A stretch of 64,000 nucleotides of DNA. Source: Clostridiaceae bacterium (GTDB lineage Bacteria; Bacillota; Clostridia; Lachnospirales; Lachnospiraceae). Shown one piece after another: positions 32,571 to 41,324 of this stretch (positions are counted from its first letter, which is position 1; every line of letters begins with the position of its first letter). The stretch covers positions 1 through 64,000 of the forward strand of contig CABIYE010000012.1 in the NCBI GenBank assembly GCA_902362865.1. The letters are read 5' to 3'. The notes beneath the pieces were generated by a model, which did not search any database, was not told the origin of the DNA, and saw nothing but the letters and a program-made list of their open reading frames with translations. The position numbers were made by a program, and so were the translations under genes.

Positions 32571-35500
32571 TTATCGTCCATACACGTCTATAAAACGATT
32601 CATAATTGTTGCTGTAACCGCCCTGTTAGCAGTTCCCTGCGGATTCAGCATTCCCTGATCGCCGCTGATAAGCCCGCGGTTTACCGCCCACTGCATCGCC
32701 GTCTCAGCAAAAGCCGTTACCTGACCTGCATCCGGGAAGGCATAGAATGTATCCTGACTGCCGCTTATGTTCACATCATATCCCTTATAGCAGGCATACC
32801 GGTACATCATTGTGGCAAACTGTTCTCTTGTCATTGCATCATCCGGTCCGAAATATCCGTTAGAATAGCCTCCCACAACTCCTGTCTCCTTCGCCCAGGC
32901 AATTGCGTCCGAATAATACAGGCCGCCCGCCACGTCCGGGAACGTATGTGCATCAAATGAAACCGCCGGTTCTCCTTCATAACGATATAAAATAATTGCA
33001 AACTGTCCTCTTGTAATATTATCCGCCGGACCGAATTGCCCGTTGGAATATCCACTCATCAGATTTTCAATATAGGCTTTATTTAAATAGTTGTAATACC
33101 AGTCTGTCGTTTGAACATCTGTGTAAACCTTCTCTGTTCCATATACCTTCACTGTACACACGGCAGTTTTTCCGTTCAGCTCTGCTGTAACCTGTGCCTG
33201 TCCCGGCCACAGTGCCGTAATCGTTCCATCTTTATCCACACGAAGAACATTGCTGTCCGAACTCTTCCATGTAACATCTCCGGCATAGCCCGCCGGTTCG
33301 ACAGTCACATGCAGTTTTATGCTTTCCTTGATAACCATCTCCCGGTCAGGTTCCTCAAAAGAAATCCTTACCTGTGGTTCTGATGGTTCTTGTGGATCCG
33401 ATGGCTCTTGTGGCTCTGATGGATCCGACGGCTCTTGTGGCTCTGATGGATCCGACGGCTCTTGCGGATCTTCTTCCTCTTTTCCAACAGACAGAATAGC
33501 AGACGCCTGAAAATATCCTTCCTTTGTTGACGCATCAATCGTTGTCTGACCGGACTTTGACAGAGATTTCAGCTTTCCATTCTCCACGGTTACAAGGTCC
33601 ATGTCACCACTCTTCCAGTTCACGCCTGCCGCAGTCAGTTTCGTTTTCCCATTTGTTCCGGGATTCACAATGTAAGCATATAACTCAGCCGAAGAATTTT
33701 CTTCCATTTTCTGGTTATCCGGAGCGATTCCAAATTCATACTGGTAAGATTCCGGTTCTCCCCAGATTATACCGGTCGAATTATTAGCTTCGTCAAAGGT
33801 TTCCATAGCAATTGCAATTTCTTCTGTCACCTCACGGTCAGCAGGCTGGCTGCAATCTGCCGAAGCTTCATTTTCTCCAAAGCACTGTACCCAATAATAC
33901 TGTCCGTCTATCTGGAAACACCCAATACCGATCGTTGTAAAGCTTTCTGTTAAAATATTTTCCCTATGTCCGTCAGAATTCATCCATGAATCCATTGCCG
34001 CCGCCGGAGACGTCTGCCAGGCCGCCACATTCTCTGCATGCATAAGCTGATTCAGATCAAAGCAGCTGGAACTGTCAGGCCTGGTATGTGCGAATAGAAC
34101 AGAGATTTCTGCTGCCCTCGTCATTGCCGTTTCCAGCAGCGACTCATCCATAATAAGCGCTCCCATGCCATTTTCCGCACGTTTTTCGTTGACAATCTTC
34201 AACACTTCGTATGCAAACCCATACTTTCGCGTGCCTGAAACAGCCACCTCATCCAACCGGCGATATCCATTTATACCAAATGCATCCATTTCCGGATTCA
34301 GACAAGTAATTTCTGTTGCTTTCGGAAATGCTATAGGATGAATAAATGTCACCGTTTTGGGAACAGTAATTGCTTCCAATACCGTACATCCATAAAAAGA
34401 AACCCTGCTTATAGATGTTACTCCTTCATTCAAACTAACAGAAGACAATGCTCTGTCATTGAGAAACGCCTGATATGGAATTAATTTCAATCCTTTGCTG
34501 GTAAAAGATGTTAATGCAAAACATTCTCCAAAACATCCATTCCCTATCTCCTCAATATTCTCCGGAAGTTCTACCTCTGACAGTGAATAACACCTTGCAA
34601 ATGTCCGGGCATACAGTTTACGAAGTTCCCTGCTAAAAGTAATGTCCGTCAAAGAACTGCATTCCTCGAACATTTGATAAGAAGTACTCTCCAATCCCCC
34701 GCCAAAAGCTACAGATTCCAGATTTTCGCACCCAAAAAAGGTAAAATATCCCACTTCTGTCACGCTGTCGGGAATCACAACAGAACGCAGACTATAACAC
34801 TCCTGAAATGCAGATTCTCCCAGTTCTGTCACCGTATCCCCCAATGAAACAGACTGCAGGGATTGATTTCTAGCAAATGCCATCGTTGCGATTTTTGTTA
34901 CTTTCTCCGGAACAATATATGCCGTCCGGGATGCTCCCGCCGGATAGGCAAACAGGGTTTTCCCCTGATCCGAAAAGAGCACGCCTTCCTCTGCTGAAAA
35001 TATTTCATTTCCTTCTTCTACCTGAAAAGCCGCTATTTTTGTAGCAAAAAACGCATAGCCACCAATAGAGGTCACTTCGCTTCCTATGGTAAATTCTGTT
35101 AAAGCAGTATTCTGAAATGCATAATTTGCAATCTTCGTTACTCCTTCTGCCGTTATTGCACGTAAATTCCCGCATTCTGCAAAAAGCCCCGACGGAAGCG
35201 CTGTAATTTTTACAGGAAGTGTAATATTTTCCAGTGAACTGCAGCCATAAAAAGCTGCTTCTCCCAACGCGGAAACCGAATCCGCAATCCTAATATCCGT
35301 AAGATTGGTACAATTATAAAATGCCATTTTGCCAATAGACGTAATCCCGTCTTCGATCACAATTGATTTGACAGACAACCTGTCGCTGTACCATCCGGGA
35401 TCATTACTCGTGCTATAATCTGACATGTCACCTGAACCAGAGATCGTAAGTACTCCATTATCCAGTATCCATGACGCACTATCACCGCACGTTCCTTCTA

Positions 35501-35687
35501 CCTCCATACACGTAATTTCTTCCCCTGTTTCTTCTTCCGAAATCACATATCCCTCAGGTACTTTCGCTTCCTCTTCATTGCACAGCTTTTCGCTCTCCGC
35601 CCTTACAGACGCAGCCGGAAACAGCAAAAGCGCCGCAAATAAAACGAAGCCGAAGCCTTTCCATATTTTTTTATAAATCTCCTGCAT
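32571..35687 (-). CDS. cell-surface protein with BspA-type LRRs, CAP domain, Ig-like domains and SLH anchor
   Basis: 1038 residues from the ATG at 35687 (GGGAGGAG upstream; the longer frame covers the promoter). Order: signal peptide ending SVRA, BspA-type leucine-rich repeats (about 80-480, with FYNCTNLTDIRI and GCSSLENITLP), a CAP/SCP domain (about 505-625: VNEKRAENGMGAL, HTRPDSSSCF, SWMNSDGHRENIL), an Ig-like domain, a low-complexity linker of SDPSEPQEP repeats, a BIG2 domain (VTVEPAGYAGDVTWKSSDSNV) and three SLH repeats. It should be exported and bound to the cell wall; BspA repeats often mediate adhesion to host or other cells. Single-gene unit with its own promoter. Confidence 0.88.
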   Translation of the reverse strand: MQEIYKKIWKGFGFVLFAALLLFPAASVRAESEKLCNEEEAKVPEGYVISEEETGEEITCMEVEGTCGDSASWILDNGVLTISGSGDMSDYSTSNDPGWYSDRLSVKSIVIEDGITSIGKMAFYNCTNLTDIRIADSVSALGEAAFYGCSSLENITLPVKITALPSGLFAECGNLRAITAEGVTKIANYAFQNTALTEFTIGSEVTSIGGYAFFATKIAAFQVEEGNEIFSAEEGVLFSDQGKTLFAYPAGASRTAYIVPEKVTKIATMAFARNQSLQSVSLGDTVTELGESAFQECYSLRSVVIPDSVTEVGYFTFFGCENLESVAFGGGLESTSYQMFEECSSLTDITFSRELRKLYARTFARCYSLSEVELPENIEEIGNGCFGECFALTSFTSKGLKLIPYQAFLNDRALSSVSLNEGVTSISRVSFYGCTVLEAITVPKTVTFIHPIAFPKATEITCLNPEMDAFGINGYRRLDEVAVSGTRKYGFAYEVLKIVNEKRAENGMGALIMDESLLETAMTRAAEISVLFAHTRPDSSSCFDLNQLMHAENVAAWQTSPAAAMDSWMNSDGHRENILTESFTTIGIGCFQIDGQYYWVQCFGENEASADCSQPADREVTEEIAIAMETFDEANNSTGIIWGEPESYQYEFGIAPDNQKMEENSSAELYAYIVNPGTNGKTKLTAAGVNWKSGDMDLVTVENGKLKSLSKSGQTTIDASTKEGYFQASAILSVGKEEEDPQEPSDPSEPQEPSDPSEPQEPSDPQEPSEPQVRISFEEPDREMVIKESIKLHVTVEPAGYAGDVTWKSSDSNVLRVDKDGTITALWPGQAQVTAELNGKTAVCTVKVYGTEKVYTDVQTTDWYYNYLNKAYIENLMSGYSNGQFGPADNITRGQFAIILYRYEGEPAVSFDAHTFPDVAGGLYYSDAIAWAKETGVVGGYSNGYFGPDDAMTREQFATMMYRYACYKGYDVNISGSQDTFYAFPDAGQVTAFAETAMQWAVNRGLISGDQGMLNPQGTANRAVTATIMNRFIDVYGR
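33379..33470. repeat. short tandem repeat encoding the SDPSEPQEP linker
   Basis: Units of about 27 bases, or halves of them (ctcttgtggctctgatggat and variants), repeat about three times and encode the Pro/Ser/Glu linker of the surface protein. Copy number may vary between strains. Confidence 0.75.
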
Positions 35688-35729
35688 CTTTTCTCCTCCC
35701 TTCTTTTTCATGAGTAATGCTATATTCAT

Positions 35730-35758
35730 ATTATAACCCTGCATAATAATATTTTCAA
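35730..35758 (-). promoter_or_regulatory. promoter of the LRR/CAP/SLH gene
   Basis: Minus strand: -35 TTGAAA (35753-35758), 17-base spacer, -10 TATAAT (35730-35735). The -35 overlaps the stop codon of the SpoIID-like gene. Confidence 0.7.
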
Positions 35759-37122
35759 TAAGCCGAAAGCTCCGTCCCCGGATAGAACAGCCCCAATATC
35801 TCCTGATATCCTTTCCCTTGTTTTGCCATCTCATTGGCTCCGTTCTGGCTCATACCGATCCCGTGTCCGTATCCGCCCCCTTCTATTACAAACATCTCCC
35901 CGCTCTTCTCAATTGTAAAAAAGGCGCTGGGAAGAAGTTCTGTACTGCCCACTGCCGTCCCATCGTTTTTTACAATCGTATATCCGCTGCCGCCAAGCGC
36001 TCTGCGGATTTTATTTTCTGTATCTACCGTTACACTTCCCTTATCCCCGGATGCCACAATCTGAAGCGCCACATCTCCGGCTCCCCGCCGGGTTACTTCT
36101 ACAGAAGTAAGGGTTCCTACATCCACCCCTGTGTTCAGACCCACGAGGTTGGACAGTGTAGTTACCGGAACCTGCGCCGTCCAGTGATACCACGGCAGCT
36201 CTTTTTCATAGTCCCCCTCATCTCCGCAGACTGCCACGCTCTGCAGGTAGGCATTACTTTCATTTACCGCATCTCCCCACGCTTCCATATCGGTTGTCCT
36301 TCCACAGGAAGTAGAATAGTAATAAGTAACTGCAATCTGTCCCTGATACAGCAATACCTGTCCTGCCGTCTCCCTGACCGCCGCTGCTGCGGTATCCTGA
36401 GGCTGGCTGTTATTGTAGACCTGATAATCCGTACTGTCATTCATATGGGCCTCATACTCCGGATAACCATAAGAAGCTGCCTGACGGTATGCATAACTTC
36501 TGGCACAAACTGCCTGCGCCTTCAGTGCCTCCATCTCATAAGAAGCCGGCATCTCGCTGGGAACCACCTTGCAAAGATAATCTTCCAGAGGAAGCTCATT
36601 AATCATCACAATACCTTCTGCCGTTGTCCGAAGCTCCAACGTCCCTGCATAACAGGGATTTCCGTACCCCCGCTCTATCTGGTACACCTGAATCTCATCG
36701 CCCTGCCCTGCTGCTGTAACCCGGATATTTCCGGCGGCAAACCTGGCGTCATCCGGCCGGACTGTCAGCACCTCCCCGGCCTGCCACTCTTCCGTCTGTC
36801 CGCCGTATGTAATATGAAGCCCGGACGATGCAGCTATCCGTACTTCCGGATGCACAATCTCCTGATATCCGGTAGACATCAAGACCACTCTGACCGTAGG
36901 ATTTACAGATGTCTGTGTCCCTGCATTTCCCCCGGCTGTCCCGTCCGGATTCCCATTCTCCCCGGAACTTCCATCCGTTCTGCCGCTGTCCGTCTTTTCA
37001 TTTCCCACAATAGAATCCCGGCTTTCTTCTCCTCCTTGGAGCATATGCATCAGCCCCACACTCAAAATAGCAACAACAAGAATCGTCACAAGATAACTTC
37101 CATATACTTCCCCGTTTTTCAC
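35755..37122 (-). CDS. SpoIID/LytB domain protein
   Basis: 455 residues beginning at GTG behind AGAGGTG. One N-terminal membrane anchor (about 10-30), a Gly/Asn/Thr-rich spacer, then the SpoIID domain with LEDYLCKVVPSEMPASYEMEALKAQAVCARSYAY and the C-terminal YGHGIGMSQNGANEMAKQGKGYQEILGLFYPG. SpoIID is a lytic transglycosylase acting on peptidoglycan during engulfment, and LytB-type relatives stimulate amidases. No SpoIIQ/SpoIIID neighbours are present, so this may be a vegetative cell-wall paralogue rather than the sporulation protein itself. Confidence 0.85.
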   Translation of the reverse strand: MKNGEVYGSYLVTILVVAILSVGLMHMLQGGEESRDSIVGNEKTDSGRTDGSSGENGNPDGTAGGNAGTQTSVNPTVRVVLMSTGYQEIVHPEVRIAASSGLHITYGGQTEEWQAGEVLTVRPDDARFAAGNIRVTAAGQGDEIQVYQIERGYGNPCYAGTLELRTTAEGIVMINELPLEDYLCKVVPSEMPASYEMEALKAQAVCARSYAYRQAASYGYPEYEAHMNDSTDYQVYNNSQPQDTAAAAVRETAGQVLLYQGQIAVTYYYSTSCGRTTDMEAWGDAVNESNAYLQSVAVCGDEGDYEKELPWYHWTAQVPVTTLSNLVGLNTGVDVGTLTSVEVTRRGAGDVALQIVASGDKGSVTVDTENKIRRALGGSGYTIVKNDGTAVGSTELLPSAFFTIEKSGEMFVIEGGGYGHGIGMSQNGANEMAKQGKGYQEILGLFYPGTELSAY

Positions 37123-37169
37123 CCAAACACCTCTTGTCCGTCTTTGTCTCTAATCTATGTATTGTTCTG

Positions 37170-38369
37170 TTAAATAGAACCGAAATGAACCTTGACGGAG
37201 CAAATTTCCGCCTTCGTTCCCACTCTCATATTCGGTCCGAACAATCCTATCCCTGACGTCACAATATTGTGCATCTCCCCCTTCTTCAGATAACCGCAGG
37301 AATTCTCCCAGAACAGCTTCGTCACCAGATTTCCCGGGAACATCTGTCCATCATGAGTATGTCCGCACAGATCTATATCCACTCCCGCTTCAGACAATTC
37401 TTTCAATTCGCTTGGCTCGTGATCCAGCACAATTACCGGCTTTCTGCTGTCCAGCTTTTCCATAATCTCCTTCGGAGTCTTCCTTATGTCAATCCCTCTT
37501 CCCGGCTTTTTGGCATCCGGACGTCCATATAAATAAAAGCTGTCATCAATCAACACATATTCATCCTGTAAAAGCCGGATATTGGCATCTTCCAGAAATT
37601 CATCCATTCTTACGTCGCTGACTTTTTTCTCATTCTTATTTCCAAATGTGAATCCTGCCAGTATTTTTTCCTGTATGTCATGATTGCCGTAGCAGGCGTA
37701 CACCCCGTATTTACTTTTAATTCCTCTTAAAATAGACGCCAGTCTGTCCGGATTGTCGAGAGCCTCATATTCATTATCAAAAATATCTCCGGCAATCACC
37801 ACCAAATCCGGTTCCTGTCTATTGATCTTATCTACCATCTTCTTCATCTGATAGCATCCCACGTTATAGCCCAGATGCAGATCCGCCGCCAAAACGATAT
37901 GTAAATTTTCTACCTTACCTGCATCCTTATCTACCGTTACTTCATATTTTGTCGTATGTATCCTCCCTGCATGAACCACACCCCAGATACTGACTGCCAT
38001 AATAATCACAATACAAATTGCCCCGGTAACAACAAATGTCCTCTCAGCACGCAGAATTCCCTGATTCACCCATTTGCAATGGCGCAAAAGAATCCTTCCC
38101 AAATCCACAACCACTACCGTTAAAACCACGTACAGCATGACGCCGAGCCAATAGTTGCCGATTAATTTCATAATACGCCGCGCTTTCCCTTCCGGCAGTA
38201 AAAATCCCACCAGTATCGCACTGGCAAAAAATGTATACAGAACCACCACCGATACCTGTGTCCATATTTTTTGAAAAAGATGGCTGCATGTTCCCATCCA
38301 TCTTATCATCCACCGGATAATATAGATATTTACCAGAATGTATACTGGCGATAAATAAAATGCAATCAT
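37170..38369 (-). CDS. membrane-anchored metallophosphoesterase
   Basis: About 399 residues. The ATG at 38369 with AGGAGGG is chosen over the upstream TTG, which lies inside the 6S RNA terminator. Four to five N-terminal membrane helices (to about 140) are followed by a calcineurin-like phosphoesterase domain with the metal motifs ADLHLG, GDIFD, GNHD, LDHEP and GHTHDGQ. Related YkuE/YaeI-like proteins hydrolyse lipid or nucleotide phosphates at the membrane; the substrate here is unknown. Confidence 0.88.
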   Translation of the reverse strand: MIAFYLSPVYILVNIYIIRWMIRWMGTCSHLFQKIWTQVSVVVLYTFFASAILVGFLLPEGKARRIMKLIGNYWLGVMLYVVLTVVVVDLGRILLRHCKWVNQGILRAERTFVVTGAICIVIIMAVSIWGVVHAGRIHTTKYEVTVDKDAGKVENLHIVLAADLHLGYNVGCYQMKKMVDKINRQEPDLVVIAGDIFDNEYEALDNPDRLASILRGIKSKYGVYACYGNHDIQEKILAGFTFGNKNEKKVSDVRMDEFLEDANIRLLQDEYVLIDDSFYLYGRPDAKKPGRGIDIRKTPKEIMEKLDSRKPVIVLDHEPSELKELSEAGVDIDLCGHTHDGQMFPGNLVTKLFWENSCGYLKKGEMHNIVTSGIGLFGPNMRVGTKAEICSVKVHFGSI

Positions 38370-38389
38370 AAGCCCTCCTGCATATAGGT

Positions 38390-38615
38390 AAAACAAAGGC
38401 AGCCATCTCAGGCTGCCCTTTATCTTTTGTTGATACCCGAAAATGCCGGTTCCTGTATTTTGACTCCTAGCCGTAGCCAGGTGGGTGTCCGCATCTGCTT
38501 TTCTGTCTTCCCCTGCGTAACTCGGAGGCCTGACATATTACAGAGATATAGGAGTCCCGTTTAAAGTTTTGTAGGTTCAAAATTACAGGAGTTGTCGTAC
38601 ATCTCAGGTTTTCTA
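38390..38615 (-). ncRNA. ssrS: 6S RNA
   Basis: An RNA gene between pckA and the phosphoesterase. On the minus strand it folds into a long rod: outer pairs of the type TCCTGTA/TACAGGA and TTTTGA/TCAAAA, inner pairs GACTCCTA/TAGGAGTC, and a large open centre, the shape that mimics an open promoter for RNA polymerase. The stretches TTTTGAACCTAC and GGACACCCACCT match my memory of Firmicutes 6S RNAs. A near-perfect promoter precedes it and an intrinsic terminator (38390-38417, GGCAGCC/GGCTGCC then TTTGTTTT) ends it. Identity is from recall and structure, not a covariance search. Confidence 0.78.
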
Positions 38616-38621
38616 AAACTT

Positions 38622-38650
38622 ATTATACCCTATTATGCCACGTTTTTCAA
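38622..38650 (-). promoter_or_regulatory. strong promoter of the 6S RNA gene
   Basis: Minus strand: -35 TTGAAA (38645-38650), 17-base spacer, -10 TATAAT (38622-38627), predicting a start near 38615. Confidence 0.75.
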
Positions 38651-38685
38651 CAAAAATGTGCCATTCTTAAGAATGGCACATTTCT
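38651..38685 (-). terminator. intrinsic terminator after pckA
   Basis: A perfect 15-bp palindrome with arms AAATGTGCCATTCTT and AAGAATGGCACATTT (about 38654-38683), followed by TTTTTG on the minus strand. Confidence 0.85.
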
Positions 38686-38703
38686 CCAGAATTTTATATA
38701 AAA

Positions 38704-40401
38704 CTAATCTAATTCTGCAACCAGCTTCTTCAGCGCTTCTACAGCCTCGTCCGGAAGTTTGTCATATCCGCCTTTTTCTACAGCGAATGCTTCTACTTCA
38801 TTTACACGATCCTGCATACGAGCCTTTAACTGAGAAGTATATTCTGCATCGTTCATATCCGGAACAAATCCTTCCCAATCCATGATCTCGATATCAGAGA
38901 ACGGTCCCCACTGATGGAAATCTGCTCTCTTCTCAACAATTGCTTCCAGAACGCCAAGCGTATCCTTTGGCTGAACCTTCTTGCCCATGAAATCACCTGT
39001 ATTAACGATATAGCAGTCTACATTCTTCTCTTCAACCAGCTTTTTGAACTTCTCATAGTCATTTGCCAGAGGATAGGTTCTGAATGGATTTGCATAAGGA
39101 ACAACAACCAGTTTGTTCGGGTCTACACCAGGAGCAAGTCTCTCTGCGGAAGAACGCTTGGTAGCAAGTGTCGCTCCCATAACAGATGCAAGTGCAGCTC
39201 CTTTCAGTTTAACTACCGGCGGAATGGTAGGATCTTTCATAATCCAGAAGATAGCATTTACAGGAGCGTCAATCTTATCTACACGGTTCGGAGACCATAA
39301 TTTAGACTTGATAGCACGTCCGTTACCATTTCTGATATCCTCTGTTACTAACTGAACCTTGCCGTCCTCATCCAGTGTAGCAGAGCAGTTCTGAGCTGTC
39401 AGCAGATACTGATTGTCCGGGCATCCTGTCGGATAATCAGCCGTCTTATCGAAATAAGTAGGCTCAATTGCAATAGATGCACAAGTATCCGTATTAATGA
39501 TAAATGCATCGTCATGAAGCACTTTAATCTCATATTTTCCGCCATGTTTTGCATGTGTAAGAGTAGATTTACCGGAACCGGAAAGTCCGTATACAGATGC
39601 AACATATTTTGTTCCGTCTGGCAGTAAGTACTCTTTCTGTCCGCCATGGCAGGAAGCATATCCGTTACGGTTAGCAATTGCCCATACCATAGTAAGAGTT
39701 CCCTTTTTGTGCTCTCCGAAGTATCTCATACCAAGGATGCATGCACAGTTCGTTTCTGTATTGAAATAGCAAAGAGTCTTCTTTGCCGGATCACTTAAGC
39801 AGTCAAAGCTTACTCCCGGAGCTTCTTCCGGAATCCACTGCGGATCAGAGAAGATATAGATATCTGCCTCTTTTCCATCTCCAACCGGCTGAGATTCCTT
39901 ATACATCTTTACATATTCATCAGACATATACTGGAAATTCAGCATCCAGTTATACATAATATTTTCTTCACCTTCCGGAATTAACAGATGGCACTTAACC
40001 ATAAATTCCGGATCAAGTCCTGCAAATACTGTTGCGTGGTACATCTTTTTCCAGCGTGACTTATAAACAGCATCCATCGCAACCTTGTCAAGAGCGTCGC
40101 AGTCTACTCCCGGCTCTCCTGCAATACGGCGTGCCGTAGCATAACGTCCTGTGATAGCACCGTCATTAAATAACAGAACCTTCGCATCAGCATCCAGTCC
40201 AAATTCTTCTCCTCTATATACAGGCATATCTGTTACAATCGTACCCGGAGAATTCTTTGCCAGGTTATATGCCTCTTTTAAAGTTTCTACCTTAACAACA
40301 TTGTTTCCATAAAACGCCGCTTCAATAATGGAACGAGTTTTTGAAAATCCTGGTTTGCCTTTTCCAATTTCGCTGATTGGATAATTCGCTTTTGTTGACA
40401 T
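38704..40401 (-). CDS. pckA: phosphoenolpyruvate carboxykinase (ATP)
   Basis: 565 residues of the ATP-dependent PEP carboxykinase family. The kinase P-loop is GLSGSGKSTLTH, followed by the metal-binding HDDAFI segment, and LWSPNRVDKIDAPVNAIFW lies downstream. It interconverts oxaloacetate and PEP with ATP/ADP; in fermenters it often runs toward oxaloacetate, conserving ATP on the way to succinate or propionate. The protein is somewhat longer than the E. coli enzyme (540). Single-gene unit with its own promoter and terminator; AAGGAGG precedes the ATG. Confidence 0.93.
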   Translation of the reverse strand: MSTKANYPISEIGKGKPGFSKTRSIIEAAFYGNNVVKVETLKEAYNLAKNSPGTIVTDMPVYRGEEFGLDADAKVLLFNDGAITGRYATARRIAGEPGVDCDALDKVAMDAVYKSRWKKMYHATVFAGLDPEFMVKCHLLIPEGEENIMYNWMLNFQYMSDEYVKMYKESQPVGDGKEADIYIFSDPQWIPEEAPGVSFDCLSDPAKKTLCYFNTETNCACILGMRYFGEHKKGTLTMVWAIANRNGYASCHGGQKEYLLPDGTKYVASVYGLSGSGKSTLTHAKHGGKYEIKVLHDDAFIINTDTCASIAIEPTYFDKTADYPTGCPDNQYLLTAQNCSATLDEDGKVQLVTEDIRNGNGRAIKSKLWSPNRVDKIDAPVNAIFWIMKDPTIPPVVKLKGAALASVMGATLATKRSSAERLAPGVDPNKLVVVPYANPFRTYPLANDYEKFKKLVEEKNVDCYIVNTGDFMGKKVQPKDTLGVLEAIVEKRADFHQWGPFSDIEIMDWEGFVPDMNDAEYTSQLKARMQDRVNEVEAFAVEKGGYDKLPDEAVEALKKLVAELD

Positions 40402-40433
40402 GCTTATTCCTCCTTAAAATCCGAATTTGGTTT

Positions 40434-40462
40434 ATTATCTCATTTTTCCTGTCAAAAGTCAA
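40434..40462 (-). promoter_or_regulatory. pckA promoter
   Basis: Minus strand: -35 TTGACT (40457-40462), 17-base spacer, -10 GATAAT (40434-40439). Confidence 0.6.
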
Positions 40463-40498
40463 TACTTTAACAATTTTTTAACCAGCTTCCCGGCACAT

Positions 40499-40533
40499 AA
40501 AAATGCAGGATTAAAAACCTAATCCTGCATTTT
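40499..40533 (-). terminator. intrinsic terminator overlapping the cdd stop codon
   Basis: Arms 40500-40513 and 40520-40533 (AAAATGCAGGATTA and its complement), six-base loop, T-run on the minus strand. The upstream arm includes the last codons of cdd. Confidence 0.85.
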
Positions 40534-40953
40534 GAAACCTTTCGGCAGTAATTCACTTAAACGAAATATTTCCAGGCACTCCCTGTCTTCTCCACATATA
40601 ATTAAGAACCGTTCCGGGTCACAAAATTCCGCCATCACTTGACGGCACACGCCGCAGGGATAACACTTCTCTAATCTCTTCCTGCCTCCGGCAATAGCAA
40701 TCGCCGCAAAATTCCTGCATCCTGCCGCCACGGCCGTAAAAAAAGCGGTACGTTCTGCACAGTTGGTCGGTCCAAAAGCGCTGTTTTCTATATTACATCC
40801 GCCAAAGACCTGACCGTCGTCACATAATAGCGCAGCTCCCACCTGATATCCGGAATAAGGGCTATAGGACTGTTCTCTTGCCTTCACCGCCTGCTCCCAA
40901 AGCGCTTTTGCCTCTTCTGCGCCCATCTCCACGGCTGCTTTCCTTTCATTCAT
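40519..40953 (-). CDS. cdd: cytidine deaminase
   Basis: 144 residues from the ATG at 40953, which has AGGAG seven bases upstream; a TTG further up is not supported. The tetrameric zinc-enzyme motifs are CAERTAFF (catalytic Glu and first zinc Cys) and PCGVCRQ (other two Cys), with the substrate-binding NIENSAFGPT. It deaminates cytidine and deoxycytidine for pyrimidine salvage. Last gene of the probable thrC - small membrane protein - cdd transcript. Confidence 0.94.
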   Translation of the reverse strand: MNERKAAVEMGAEEAKALWEQAVKAREQSYSPYSGYQVGAALLCDDGQVFGGCNIENSAFGPTNCAERTAFFTAVAAGCRNFAAIAIAGGRKRLEKCYPCGVCRQVMAEFCDPERFLIICGEDRECLEIFRLSELLPKGFKMQD

Positions 40954-40964
40954 TACAGCGCTCC

Positions 40965-41312
40965 TCAAATCCCATAGTGCTTCCGATTAATCTTCCTGGC
41001 CACATATGCGTACAGAAGGAGCGTCACAATCACAATCAGATTCATAATAAAAATAAGAATTCCAAGCGGCATATAATAAGCATTTATCACCTCACACACA
41101 CCGGAGAGTAAAAGAACAATCGTCAAAAGAAGAAGCGGCATCGACATCTCCTTCACATATCCGTCAATGTCTTTGCATTGCTTATACTCTGCCCCCTTCG
41201 GCATAATAATGGTACTGTCAATCTTATGCTTCGTCACCATCATAATAAAAGAAGAAAGGCAATAAACCCCTGCTCCAATCCCTATAAAGGCAAATAAACT
41301 TCCCGTTTCCAT
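40965..41312 (-). CDS. small DUF3784-like membrane protein
   Basis: About 115 residues with three predicted membrane helices (about 7-27, 60-78, 84-105) and a short loop containing HKIDSTIIMPKGAEYKQCKDIDGYVKEM. This resembles DUF3784 proteins by length and layout; function unknown. The second ATG is used because GGAGG lies six bases before it and abuts the first. It ends 11 bases before cdd and starts 12 bases after thrC. Confidence 0.65.
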   Translation of the reverse strand: METGSLFAFIGIGAGVYCLSSFIMMVTKHKIDSTIIMPKGAEYKQCKDIDGYVKEMSMPLLLLTIVLLLSGVCEVINAYYMPLGILIFIMNLIVIVTLLLYAYVARKINRKHYGI

Positions 41313-41324
41313 AGACATCCTCCC

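Noticed and set aside
35818..37173. 451-codon open frame on the plus strand
   Set aside because: It lies fully antisense to the SpoIID-like gene, whose protein has clear family motifs; the plus-strand translation is Cys/His/Arg-rich with no recognisable domain.
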